Shown: positions 23,865-35,027 of the stretch, one piece after another | Layout of the letters: every line of letters begins with the position of its first letter | Numbering within the stretch: position 1 is the stretch's first letter | NCBI GenBank assembly: GCA_963971425.1 | Contig: OZ020517.1 | Coordinates: 13,704,501-13,768,500 of the forward strand | Direction of reading: 5' to 3' | Length of the DNA stretch: 64,000 nt | Source of the DNA: Bryoerythrophyllum caledonicum | Lineage: Eukaryota > Streptophyta > Bryopsida > Pottiales > Pottiaceae | Translations under genes and position numbers: made by a program | Notes under the pieces: model-generated | Databases searched by the model: none | What the model saw: only the letters and a program-made list of their open reading frames with translations | Told to the model about the DNA's origin: nothing

Positions 23865-25075
23865 GTACCCGTGCTACGCCGAGTACCCTCTCGGAACCGG
23901 GGAGGGACTCCACCAGGTGGACCTCACTCGGTCCCGGGAGGGTACCTGGTGTTGCCCGGGTACCACCGGGAGTACCCTCTCGTTACGAGAGGGTACTCTC
24001 GTTGGTACCCGGGCGACACCCGGTACCCTCACGGGATCGAGTGAGGTCCATCCGGTGGAGTCCCTCCCTGGTTCCGAGGGGGTATCCGGTGTCGCCCGGA
24101 TACTACTGAGAGTACCCTTTCGTAACGAGAGGGTACTTCCGGTAGTACCCGGGTGACACCGGATATACTCTCGAAACCGGGGAGGGACTCCTCTTGGTGA
24201 ATCCCCCTCTGATTCCGAGAGGGTACCCGGCGTAGCACGGGTACCCTCTCGGAATCGGAGGGGGACTCCTCCGGGTGGACCACTCTCGGTCCCGAGAGGG
24301 TACCCGGTGTCGTCTAGGTACCACCGAGAGTATCTTCTCGTAACGAGAGGGTACTCCAGGTGGTACCAGTGCGACACTGGGTACCCTCTGGGAACCGGAT
24401 TTATGGCTATGTTTAGCATAACATTGTATTGATAGGGTACCTGGCGTCGCCTAGATACTACAGGGTGTACCCTCTCGTAACGAGAGGGTACCTCCAGTGG
24501 GTTTTGGGCGACACCGGATACCCTCTAGGAATTGGGGGGTGACTATTTCACGACGTCTTCGCTCAAATTTGAGAGGGTACCCGGAGTACCCCAGGTACCA
24601 CCCTGCATACCTTCTCGTTACAAGAGGATATGTAAAGTAGTACACGGGGTACTTGGGTACCTCACAAAATCTAGGGAGGTTTACCAAGAGGAGTTTCCTC
24701 TCGATCCCGGGAGGGTACCCGATATCGCCCGGGTACCACCGGGAGTATCCTCTCCTTACGAGAGGGTACTCTTGGTGGTACCCAGGCGATACCGGGTACC
24801 CCCTCGGAACCGGGGAGGGACTCCACCGGGTGGACCTCGCTCGATCCCGTGAGGGTACCCGGTGTAGCCCGGGTACCATCGAGAGTACCCTCTCGTAACG
24901 AGAGGGTACTCCCGGTGGTACCTGGGCGACACCAGGTACCCTCCCGGAACCGAGAGAGGTCCACCTGGTGGAGTCCCTCCCTGGTTCCGAGAGGGTACCC
25001 GGCGTAGTACGGATACCACTCAGTATACCCTTTCGTTACGAGAGGGTATGCTGAGTGATACCCGGGCTATGTCAG
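23865..25075. repeat. Array of nested palindromes, about 139-bp spacing
   Basis: Cores of the type ACCCTCTCGTTACGAGAGGG are centred near 23994, 24124, 24341, 24479, 24619, 24757, 24897 and 25037. Between them lie GGTACCCGG...CCGGGTACC and GGAGTCCCTCCC/GGGAGGGACTCC arms, so each core sits in a longer dyad of a few hundred bp. Spacing is 138-140 bp except at the left end. Confidence 0.9.
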
Positions 25076-27930
25076 GTCTCCTTCTTTATGTCGTGAGGTT
25101 ATCTTAATCGATAGCTGCTTATGTCGTCGAAGTTTGAACTCCTCTGAATTTGACTGGACTTTATTACCTTTTCCATTTGTGCTGGAACTTTTTCGTGAAC
25201 AATGCATATCTAATTTTGTGACCTATTGAATCAAGACACAGGTTCAAAAGAACTACGACAGGCACAACTTGGACCGAGTGGAGATGGGCCTTGAGAAGCT
25301 TCAGCTTGTTGCCACTACAATTGTTCCCGCCAAGTACAAGGTCATGTGGCTGAGGATGTGGAACGAGTCGGACTTTCGGCGAAAACAGAATCATTTTCCA
25401 GAGTATCCATGCTCTGATAGCGGATCTGGAGAAATTTCTAGCACGAGCGGTCTTCTATGCTTGGGTACGTTTAATCACTGCTCTGGATTTGAATTATTCA
25501 ATTTTCTTGTTTTCTTCACGCATTCCTGTATATCTATTACATCTTCAGGAGGATCTCGGGCCAAAGATGGATGATCTCCTCGGCTACCTGGAGCTGAACT
25601 CCCATTCAAGGGAGCAGCCACTATCTTGGATGGAGTAGTTGGCGATGTGGAAGCTCCGCTTGTGGGAACATGCGTTCAACACCCACTTTCTGGCAGAGTC
25701 CCCTTTTACTCGACTGTCGAAATGGGAGGACGTCAAGGATCGCGGAGATATTGCAACCCGGTTTGCCTACCAATATATCAAGCATGAACTCCTTGAGAAA
25801 TGTGCTATTTCCTCTCTTCCACTATGGATGCATACGGCGTACTCAACGTCGTCTAGCTCTTGCATATACTCTTCGTATCAGTTGTCGTTGTTTCCGTTGG
25901 ATCATCGGAAGGACTGCTATTGGTATGTTGAGCGTCACAAGAACTACTGCCATGAGGAGGAGCTCTTCATGAAGGAGGGGCACGGTCCTCTGAATGACGT
26001 CAAGGAGGACTTTCCAGAGAAGGCTGAGACAGCGAAGGAGAAGAAGAAGCGCTCGAAGCCAATGAGCCCAAACACAAGATGTCTGTAAGCCAACAAGAAG
26101 GCTAAGTAGCGACGTGCTAAAATGAAGAAGGCTAAAGGCAAGTCTGCTGCGGACGATGACTTAGATGTGGAGGATGATCTCCAGGTAATGGAGGAATCCA
26201 CATTTCCTGAGTCCTCCGTCAGGGATCATCGAGTTGCTACAGCCTCTGTAGTCGTCCAGCCACCAGCCCGTGTCACTCTGTCGGATGATCGGCCTCTAGA
26301 GGTTGAAGAGTCGCTGCCGGAGGAGATTCCTTTACGCCCAAAGACGGAGCCTACACCAGCGGAGGATTCAGAAGCTGCTCTCCTAATTTTTGGATGTGTG
26401 CAGCCTCTTCGATCTCTCAAGTCACTCGCTGCTAATCCTACAGTGTCAATTACGCACTCCCACTCCACATCCACGAGGGTGCCGCACGACGATCCGACCC
26501 CTAGTCTAAACATCACCCCCACGAGTCACACAAACCCCGGTGGCGCAGATCAGACGTCGAGACAGCTGATCATGAACGAGTCAATGTCACGTGATGTTTG
26601 GAATGAGATCTCTGACTTTGTCACTGATTGCAATGACGGAAAGACTTGCCTACTGCGAGGAAATGTCGTTCAGAAGGGGCAAAGGGTAGACCTCGTTCTC
26701 GCTCAAGTACCAGACAATCTTCCCGTGCCTGATGTATCACTAAATCCAGATGAAGTTCCTGATTGGAACATGCTCTCGACTAGCTGGATGAAGATGCTCT
26801 TTGGTTTTGCCAACGTCTTCTTGCATGACAATGGCGGTCTATTTCTAACGTTTTCTGATGATAAGGACAAGACGATGCAGATCTTCAGGGCCCACTTTTA
26901 TGGGTTCGGATTCAAGGTTATGAAGGAGTGGGTCGGTGTTAACAGACTGCCAGAAAGATCCGCTGCAGCGACTTCAGGGACCACTAACTTGTTCAAGGTC
27001 GTTCTTCTTGTGCGTGCCAATTCTCTTCAAGGTCCAGTCAAAGCGTACCGCAAATCAAACTTCCGATTCCGAAAGCATCCGACACTTGAGGAGCTCTCAC
27101 TGGATATTGCTGGGAGTGATGCCATCCTCAATTTTGTGAGCAAGGAGACACTCACTCGGATTGCTGATCGGGTGTGGCGTGGGGCAAAAGAACGTGGTCT
27201 GCACTTCTACACGTCGTTGATTCTATCTGCATCAGACGAAGGGGACGTCGTAGTTGACATAACCGCCGCTACACGTGCGCCTAAAAATTTCTTCGATTTT
27301 ATTTAATTTTTTTTTCCCGCTAGTTTTCACTGTCTGATTTTTTTCCAGGCAACTCTATTTGAGTCTACAAGGATCACGGTCGTCACATCGTTGCGCTTGA
27401 GGCCAATGCGGAGGTATTTGAAGCCGTTCTGAAGCCTCTCACTGTCCAAGTCCATGCAATGCGCGTCGAAGACTACATGGATGTATCTGACGACGACTCT
27501 GACCATTTGACTCTACCCTCCAACATTCCAAGTGTCATTCCAGATGCTGCCGACCTGGACTTCGAGCCCTCCCCAAAGCGTGCCAAACAATCGAAGCCGT
27601 AAGTAGGTGAAACTCAACGGTACCTTCACCAAGAACGTTGTTGATGTCATGATTTTCTTCTCTATCTCGGCATCGATTTTCATAGACTCTTCTTTTTACT
27701 GCAGACGTCATTTCTCTGTACCTCAAAGTCCCGAACGTTTTTCTTTCTTGCCCGTATATGCGAGGGATATGGCCAATGCACTAGCGGCTTCAAATTCCCC
27801 ACCTGCTTCTCGTCTTAGAAGGCAGCGTTTTGATCCAGCAGTTTATAAATTTCTAGACATTCAGGCTGAGGAAGATAATGACTTCGACACTCTCTTTGGA
27901 TCAGATAAATGCTCTGCAAGCAAATCTTAG

Positions 27931-29300
27931 CGTCGTGGATATTATAAACATACTATCATTGCATTTTGTGACTTAGCATCCATGCAAGTTTTTGCGGCTT
28001 TTTATCTAAATAATATATTTCGGCATCTGTCAACCCCAGTATAGAATGATATGATAAAGAAATCAGAAGTACAACCAACTGGCATGAGTTCCGAACGGTT
28101 TTGAGTAGAGCTTGGGATATAGTTCCACAAAGTATCCATGTATATCTATATTCCATAAACTCCCATTGCCAACACCTATACAATTGGGGTCTAGCCCACC
28201 CTCATCCATCCCATTACCACTTAAACAGCTTCAAATATATGTTTACTGTATTTGCGATTAGAGATGATTCCAGAATTAAAATATCACATTGTGCAAATCA
28301 TTGTGAAAAAATGTGTGCAAATCATAGATGTTAATGAAGACGACGGTTCTATGAACAACGAGGATTCTGAGCTCTAAATGCTTTGAGATTCGGGAGTGGA
28401 CAAGGGTTTGCTTGCGGTTGGTTTCTTTATGGATTTTGTACAATATAGGGCGTATGGGGGTATCCTTGCTTTTTTGGCGATGAATTGATGATACTATTTG
28501 TCTAATGTGAACCAGTTTCACAATGGCCATTTGACTTGATATGAGATAAATCGTATGTTAGGTTTTAATGCATTTACTAATATGATAAGTCTCATTATGA
28601 GATTTCAATAATTCATTCATTTGTTATTTTGTGATTTACAACATCTGATTACGATTGATTCAGTGTATGACATTATGTAATTTTATTTAATTACTTGATT
28701 TTTTTAATATTTTTTTAATAAAAATATGGCCTTCTTTTTTAATAATCACATTTTGCCTAAAATTGCCTAACGATATATTATGAAAACTGCCACACATTGA
28801 TTTTATCACATTTTGGTTGAATCATAGAATGTGATATTATTATGGATAGACTATACCATGGATTTAATGTTTTAGGACGCCGTCAATCTTCCCACACTCA
28901 AGTCATGTTGATTAATCAAGCCCGGCCATAATCATCTAATTCAGCATTATTTGTACCTTTCTAGCTCGCCGCCGAAGTCCCTACTTATGACCGGCTTGAT
29001 AATCATATGACACCCCATGATTGTGTGCAACCGCGATGGAATGTTTCATGCACACGGCATTTGCCCCGACACACTTAAAGCAAGTCTTATTTATCAATTT
29101 CCACTCCAATGATCCATGTACAACTTTGATGGGATGTCTCAAGCTTGCGGCCAATGCCCACTCACGCTCCAGGCAAGACGCCCTCATGATTTTGTACAGT
29201 CATAGTGAAGTTTTTCAAGCACGCCGTCACACTTCCTTTTGAGGAGATGTTTTAGTGAGTAATTATGATAGCTTAAATCATTTATGACTGGTTTGCATGT
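27931..29300. other. AT-rich stretch without a gene
   Basis: AT-rich DNA with no supported reading frame or RNA. A/T runs near 28.68-28.75 kb. Confidence 0.4.
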
Positions 29301-29326
29301 CGGTGAGTATAAATAGGAACGTCGAA

Positions 29327-29884
29327 ATGGCAAATGCATCACAATTTGCGAGGCGTTTTGAGTTGTTAGTGAAGATGGTAGAGACTCGCCATATGGCTCG
29401 AGTTTGTAGAGAGAGAGAGGCAATGGATTTGCAGCTCCAAGCCGAGGGTTTTAGCGATGTGGGAGGTGTCAAGGAGGAAGGGGTCAACATATCGACAACC
29501 AATGTTGATGTAGTTTCTGACGGATTCCGTAGTCACAAGGATTTGATGGCTGCCGGATTTGATTTTACCGACATGTTTGACATTTTTAACGATGAGGGTG
29601 TAGATTACTTCGGTTACTGTCGTGAGTATTCCGACGACGAGTGTGTCGGTGGCAGTGTTGTGCGCGAAGCGGAGGACCACTGGCGATCGGAGATGGATGT
29701 GGTAGAGTCTTCCGACCTGGAGTTTGGCGATGGCAATGCGAATCTCGAAGAGGACCTTTTGGGATTCGAGTCGGATCAATCGGAGTCATCTGATGATGGG
29801 CGTGCGTTCATGTATGGTGGTTGCGATATTGGCTCTGATGTAGACTCTGACATGTACGCGCCGTCTTTCTTGAAAGACCGCTAG
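29327..29884 (+). CDS. Acidic hypothetical protein, 185 residues
   Basis: An uninterrupted frame from ATG 29327 (MANASQFARRFELLVKM) to TAG 29882-29884. The N-terminal third is basic and probably helical. The rest is rich in Asp, Glu and Ser with no recognisable domain. A TATAAATA at 29308-29315 is only 12 bp upstream, too close if it drives this ATG, so translation may start at ATG 29375 (MVETRHMARV). It lies between gene B and the small-protein modules inside the inferred element. Function unknown. It is one of few frames here with no lesion. Confidence 0.45.
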   Translation: MANASQFARRFELLVKMVETRHMARVCREREAMDLQLQAEGFSDVGGVKEEGVNISTTNVDVVSDGFRSHKDLMAAGFDFTDMFDIFNDEGVDYFGYCREYSDDECVGGSVVREAEDHWRSEMDVVESSDLEFGDGNANLEEDLLGFESDQSESSDDGRAFMYGGCDIGSDVDSDMYAPSFLKDR

Positions 29885-30640
29885 ACAGTTTTCCAGTGTC
29901 TTCTATCTTATCAGCAAAGATGATCATAGTAGCCTCCAAGTCATGTACCTCTGTTTCGAAAATGTCAATCTGAAATCTTATCGTTCTTTGCTACTTGAAG
30001 TTATCGTAATTTTAGTTGCACTTGTGATCATGATGGTGCAATTGGTTTAATGCCCTTGACTCACCTTTCAAACTCATGAGTTGATGGCCACGGACTTACC
30101 TTTCAAACGCATGCTGGTACAAACACTAGAGGCTATGAAACTCCCTGAACTATATGTTTCACTTCTATATGCATTGATGAGGCTCGTTTGCATGTCTCTA
30201 TAGTTCTTGTCTTGTTTTTGGTGCCCTCGGTATTCGGTACCTTGGGTTGTGGCGGTGGACACTCTATTTCGATCGTTGGTGAAGCTCTCCGAGGACATGC
30301 CTTCAACCGCGATGGAGGCTCTTGGAAACCGAGGTGAGTTGCGGTTGCTTCACTTCGTGGTTTTGTAATCAATTATTTTGGATGTGTTGGAGTTTTTAGG
30401 TGTTTTGTGAATGGCGGCTCTTTGGATGTGTTGAAGTTTTTTGGTGTTTGGTCCAGAATTTTATGATGTGTTGGAAGTTGCATCCAGTCCGAATGCCGTG
30501 AAGCTTCGATGCGTTGTCGTGTTGTAAATTAATATATTGTGTGAAAACATTAAAGATGTTGCCTTGGACATCGGATAGAATATGAGGAGAAAGATACAAA
30601 AGGTTGGGGTCGTGGAGAAATCCACGGTTTGGTTCAATGG
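29885..30640. other. Spacer without a supported gene
   Basis: No supported coding region. The end (about 30505-30560) resembles 34419-34470, marking the left edge of the duplicated module. Confidence 0.35.
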
Positions 30641-30900
30641 GGGATAACCGGAGCTTATTAGTATAACTTGGAAGCCTGCATCTTGTCACTGTAGCTCAGG
30701 GAAGCGTAGGTGGCCGGTTGGCTGCTTATTTCCTGCTTTCACTAGCAAGTACCAAGTTGCAACTATCCAAGCCGTTCAACGAGTTTGATAAAGCTCGAAC
30801 CCGGAACCGGCAGGCAACAATCAACGGACCTTGACAGCCAACCAAGTCCGCAACTTGGCGACCATTAGTGGACTTAAGGCGGCTTTATACAGCTGTTGAG
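30640..30900 (-). repeat. tRNA-derived SINE-like sequence, copy 1
   Basis: On the minus strand, GACTTGGTTGGCTGT (A-box-like) is followed about 40 bases later by GGTTCCGGGTTCGAGC, close to the tRNA B-box consensus GGTTCGANTCC. The same arrangement recurs at 34.53-34.77 kb. No cloverleaf could be closed, so it is not called a tRNA. Confidence 0.4.
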
Positions 30901-31033
30901 GGACTGTACAATGTCGCAACCTTGTCCTTTAGCCAGATCTTTTGATGCGGGCAACTTTTAGTTTAAATAGAATTATTTATGGCTATTTGAGTAATTCAGT
31001 GAAGGCAAGCTTCTTAAAGAAGTTACTGAGAGA

Positions 31034-31041
31034 TATAAAAA
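31034..31041 (+). promoter_or_regulatory. TATA box of the small-protein module, copy 1
   Basis: TATAAAAA 70 bp upstream of ATG 31111. The second copy has TATAAATA at 34937-34944, 84 bp upstream of its ATG, so the promoter is part of the duplicated module. Confidence 0.45.
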
Positions 31042-31110
31042 GGAAGATAGTTTCTTTGCCTCACATGTTTTGCTTCAAGCCAATAGCTTGGATTGCTTAG
31101 AGTTGATAGT

Positions 31111-31533
31111 ATGGATTCTCAAGACCCAGATGAGTAGGAGTTGTCGTTATCGCAATTACCGGAGGATCCGTTTCAATCTTCTCAGCCATCAACTTCCAGA
31201 CGGCGAGTGCGAGATGAAGCGGGGCCTTCCGAGCGTCGTGTTCAACCACGTCCAGATCCAAGTCTGCGGCAATTTGTATTTGTGAATCTACAACCGGACG
31301 CGAGAGCTCTAGTGATTGTATTGGAGGTTGAAGCTTCATTGACGGGTGGCCATCAGATGGTGTTTGAAGGGTGTTTTGAAAATATTAATGAAGGCCAAAT
31401 GGTGAGTCGCTTTTCTAATGAGATGGGCCATCGTCTTTGGCTTCGAGGGCCGTTGACCTACTTAAGCAATGAACGGAGAGCGAGTTATGTTTCTGCGGTG
31501 CTCCGTCAAATTCTAGAGTTTTTATTCGGTTAA
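31111..31533 (+). pseudogene. Small unknown protein, copy 1, stop at codon 9
   Basis: ATG 31111 encodes MDSQDPDE, then TAG (31135-31137) where copy 2 (35028-35459) has a Trp codon TGG. Past it the frame stays open to TAA 31531-31533. The two proteins share SQPSTSRRR, ERRVQPR, LVIVLEV, VFEGCF, NEGQMV, GHRLWL and ERRA. The N-terminal half is Ser/Arg-rich and possibly disordered, and the C-terminal half looks folded. No family is recognised. Conservation across two diverged copies suggests past selection on the protein. Confidence 0.6.
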
Positions 31534-31949
31534 ATAAAGGTAGAATCCATTCAGTTGTTAATATAGGAGTTTGTTATGTGTTTATGTTTATGTTAGATCA
31601 AGATCCAAGAAAGAAAAAGAAAAGAAACTAAGAAAAGGTTTGACGGTCTTAGAATTCTTTTGGAACTTCACCTTTTGAAGCCCAATGGTTGGGGTTTCTT
31701 TCCTATCTTATCTTGATAGACTTTAGAGTGCTTTTGGAGGTTAACCAATAGGCTTTAGATGCCCATGTGGCTTAGACGTGGGCTGATGTGGAAGGATAAG
31801 GGGGGGCGACTCTCTTTTCTTCTTGGTGTGTGTTTTTGGTGTGTAGAGAGTGCTGTGAGAAAATTCCCGAGAAGGAGATCGGGCGGTGTGTACTCGTTTT
31901 TCATGAGAATGTTATGAAAGTTTGTGAAGTTGTTCCTTGTAAAATTGCG

Positions 31950-32510
31950 CTTCTTTGAGCGGTGTTTTTGTTCAATTTGGAGTTCATACGCAAAAGTTAT
32001 GAGAGATTGAGTGAGGAGTAGTTGGCCGCTACCCAATTAGAGGAGCAGCAACTTCGGGCCTTCACCACGGCTTCGATACTTTGTGTTCGGACTTGAAATT
32101 TAAGAGAAGCATTTCTCATTGTATTAGCTTTCTAAGAAGCTATCACTCGACTCATTTAGATGCGCTATGAAAAAGTTATAGCCATCTAAGTAGAGGAGAG
32201 TTCTGCCGTCTTGGAAGTGGGGAGGCGTGAGTTTTAAGCTTACACAACTTTTAGTGAGTAGATTAGTTTGAAGTGAAATTTAGAGGAGTTGTAGCTTATT
32301 AAATTAGCTTTCTATAAAGCTATTATACGGCTCATTTAGAATAGTAATATAGAAGTTATAGCCGCCGAAGTTGGAGAGGGTTTGCTGCCATCGACATAAG
32401 AAGGCACAAACTTTGAACCTCCATAACTTTTCGAAGGTAGTTTAGAATAACCTGAGATTTTAGAGGGTATTAGCTTATTGCACCAGCTTTCCAAAAAGCT
32501 ATAGCACTTG
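31950..32510. repeat. 180-bp tandem repeat, three units, copy 1
   Basis: TTAGCTTTCTAAGAAGCTAT (about 32124), a TCTATAAAGCTAT form (about 32306) and a TCCAAAAAGCTAT form (about 32485) mark units of 180 and 179 bp. The same satellite follows the second small ORF at 35.8-36.2 kb. Confidence 0.7.
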
Positions 32511-33137
32511 GCATTTGGCGGCTCAAATCATCTGTGGCATCGATCGGAAGCTCGCAGCTAGTGTGGACAAGAACTTTGGGAGGTCTTTTGTGTTTTTGAA
32601 CACTTCAAGACTTGAAGATAAGAAGACTAGAAGACTCGCGTGTTGTGGCTTGTGGCTTGTTATTCCTAGCCGGTTTTGGAGGCTCGTTGTCTTTATTTGT
32701 TATTCCCAGCCGGTTTTGGAGGCTAGTTGTCTTTCAATTCTGCTTCGTAAACTTTGTTGCGGCGAAGTGGGGTTAATGGCCCACGCGGTCGTGTTTATGT
32801 TGTTCCCACCGGTGAGGCGCGATTGCTGGTCACCGTGGGTTTGAAGTTTAGGAGCCAATCTTTCGGACGGTCAGCTCGTGGTTTGGCCGTCCCGTTTTAC
32901 CCGTCCGAGGCCGTGGTTTCTTATCACCTACCCTTACCCTTAACCCTTTAGAGCCATCACAGGATAGGCCAACGGGGAGGAGTTTGAAGATTGAAGATTG
33001 AAGAATGAAGATTAAAGATTTGAAGACAAGAGGATTTGGTGGTCAAGACTAGAGATTTATTTGGAGACAATCTTTGTTCTCAAACAATTTCTAGCAGCAG
33101 CTAGGATCTCCGCGATTTTCCAAAGAAAAACTCTCGC

Positions 33138-33930
33138 TACTCGACAGCGTACCCTCTCGTTTCCGAGAGGGTACTCATCGAAGCATTCCGGCATGTTTTC
33201 TTAAAGCAACTCCGTCACTGGAGTTACATCCAGGGCATGGCCTACCCTGAATTCAACTCCATTGACGGAGTTGCAATCCGGGCCATTGCCCTGGCGCTTC
33301 GATTAGTTCCCTCTCGGATCCGAGAGGATACTCATTGAAACGCCAGGGCAATGGCCTGGCTTGCGGCTTCGAAGGAGTTGCATCCAGGGCATGGAGTGCC
33401 TGAATGCAACTCCAGCAATGGAGTTCCATTGATGTGGGGTGGTTTACCCTGGAGCACCAATGAGTTCCCTCTCGGAAACGAGACGGTACTCATCGGAGCT
33501 CCACGGCAAGTGCGCCGAAAGCAACTCCGTGAATGGAGTTGCATCCAGGGCATAGCTTGCCCTGAATACAACTCCATTGATGGAGTTGCTATCGAGGTGC
33601 TTGCCCAGGAGCTCCAATGAGTACCCTCTCGTTTCCGAGAGGGTACTCATCGATGTTTGTGGGCAATGGACAGGATTTCGTCGTCAATGGAGTTGCATCC
33701 AGATTATGGCGTGCCTGAATGCAATTCCATTGTCGGAGTTGCTATCCAGGCCCTTGTCCTGAATCTCCATCAAGTTTCTTCTCGGAAACGAGAGGAAACT
33801 CATTGGAGATCCAGGGCAAGGGCCTGGATAGCAACTCCGTCAATGGAGTTGCTTTCAAGACAAGCTATGCCCTGGATGCAATTCCATTCATGGAGTTGCT
33901 TTTGGCGCACTCGCCCTGGAGCTTTGATGA
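33138..33930. repeat. Second palindromic array, about 158-bp units
   Basis: ACCCTCTCGTTTCCGAGAGG-type cores are centred near 33160, 33320, 33478, 33636 and 33793. Between them lie GCAACTCCATTGATGGAGTTGC-type dyads and GCCCTGG/CCAGGGC arms. It shares the core with the 23.9-25.1-kb array but has a different spacer, so the core has been placed in two satellite backgrounds. Confidence 0.9.
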
Positions 33931-34029
33931 GCACTACGATTGCATATTTGAACCCTTCCAGAGATGGAAGAGGTTTCAATATTTTTGTTTACGTTGTACA
34001 TTTCTGTAGCTATTATGTTGCTTGATTCT

Positions 34030-34435
34030 TTTTAATTTGTTTGTTTCAAACCCGAGCGCGGATTCGAGGTTGAATGCCTTGCTGATCCCATGATTGGTGG
34101 ACGATGTTGACTTGGGATGCATTTGGCCACGCATCGCTAGGTCAGTGCACATGATCAACCACTGCACTCCTGATTCTGGCATCCGCGATGTTGTTGATTG
34201 CATTTACTCCGTTCGGCAGCTCAGTGCCCGATGGTGGTCACTTGTTGAGGGTTCATTGGAGGTCACAGCGGTGAGGGCTTCGCTACACATGGCTCTGGTT
34301 TATGGTGGCCGTGGAGATGGCCGTGGACCTCGACACATTTGGATTCCTCACTTTCGGCGGAGTTTTAACCGCAATCTTCTATTGCTGGATGCACGGACGG
34401 TTATTCCATTGCCATTTGATGCAGCGCTGTCGTGA
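34030..34435 (+). other. Weak open frame, 114 codons without an ATG start
   Basis: A frame running to TGA 34433 encodes DDVDLGCIWPRIARSVHMIN and later YGGRGDGRGPRHIWIPHFRR. No ATG opens it and a TGA lies just upstream in frame. Its last bases and the following sequence resemble 30505-30560, so it may be the 3' end of a decayed gene in the duplicated module. Confidence 0.2.
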
Positions 34436-34529
34436 TGTAAATAACTACAGTATGTAAAAAAATAAAGCAGATGCAAAAAGTATGGTCGTAGAATGACTTA
34501 CAGTTTAATTCAATGTGGGAACAATTGGA

Positions 34530-34770
34530 GCTTGTTAGCCTAGCTTGGATGTACTACATCTGTCACTCTAGCTTAGGGGTAGGTAGGTGGCCAGTTGGCT
34601 GCTTATTTTTCTGCTCTCACTAGCAAGTGCCAAGCCGCAGCCGCCCGAACAGTTCAACGAGCTCAATGAGACTCGAACTCGGAATCAGTCGGCGGATAAC
34701 AATCGGGCTCTAACAGCCAACCAAGTCTGCAACTTGGCGATTATCATCGAGCCCACAATAGTTTTATACT
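34530..34770 (-). repeat. tRNA-derived SINE-like sequence, copy 2
   Basis: The minus strand reads GACTTGGTTGGCTGTTAGAG, close to a tRNA D-arm, then GATTCCGAGTTCGAGTCTC, close to a tRNA T-arm. It matches the copy at 30.64-30.90 kb over its length. Confidence 0.4.
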
Positions 34771-35027
34771 ACTACAGATAAGTTGTTTGTTTCTTAATTT
34801 GGCTTTACTGTGGACCTTCTTTTAGATGGAAAGGCATCTATGGCTACTTAAATTTGCTTAACCGTTTACTATTAAAGAAATGTCATTGAGTTAATGTTAG
34901 GGAAGGCAAGCTTCTTGATGAAGTTATCGAAAAACATATAAATATTAGATAGTTGCCGTGCCTTATGCATTACTTCAGGTCATTGTTAGTTTGGATTGTT
35001 TCTTCTTAGTTTCTATAGGTTGATAGT

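Larger units (their letters stand above)
20722..25241 (+). other. 4.5-kb intron of gene B filled with satellites
   Basis: Flanked by AACGAG|GTAACC and ACACAG|GTTC. The corresponding place in gene A (inside exon 4690-5109) has no intron. Inside: a palindrome (20.9 kb), unassigned DNA (21.0-21.9 kb), a 185-188-bp satellite, an LTR-like block and the palindromic array. The lost or gained intron plus its content point to insertion of foreign repeats. Confidence 0.6.
18890..27930 (+). pseudogene. Gene B: broken paralogue of gene A
   Basis: Proposed exons: 18890-18937 (MSRNSAFDRAPERSMQ), 19078 to about 20188, about 20223-20449, 20527-20721, 25242-25464, 25549-27274, 27349-27598 and 27705-27930. 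Parts: a very acidic N-terminus with a KRKSKKREKK cluster, ParB-like IPLCRM and YDGNHRYEAW, a helical middle, a Lys-rich linker, then the methyltransferase-like end (DLVLAQVPDNL where DLVLxDPPY is expected; GDVVVDITAAT for the SAM motif). The last exon (SPERFSF...RRQRFDP) matches the last exon of A. Lesions: TGA 19786, a frameshift near 25400, TAG 25636, TAA 26086, TAG 26107, TGA 27360. Both TGA codons fall at Arg positions in A. The splice after 20188 does not keep frame with the best acceptor. Confidence 0.7.

Noticed and set aside
23842-25019. Overlapping frames rich in Pro, Gly, Arg and Tyr on both strands
   Set aside because: By-product of the palindromic array, with similar peptides on both strands.
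9230-25075. CRISPR array
   Set aside because: The regular palindromic repeats recall one, but spacers are themselves repeated and inverted, no cas gene is present and the sequence is eukaryotic.
30640-34770. Functional tRNA genes
   Set aside because: A- and B-box-like segments are present on the minus strand, but no acceptor stem or anticodon arm can be closed, so they are treated as SINE-like.
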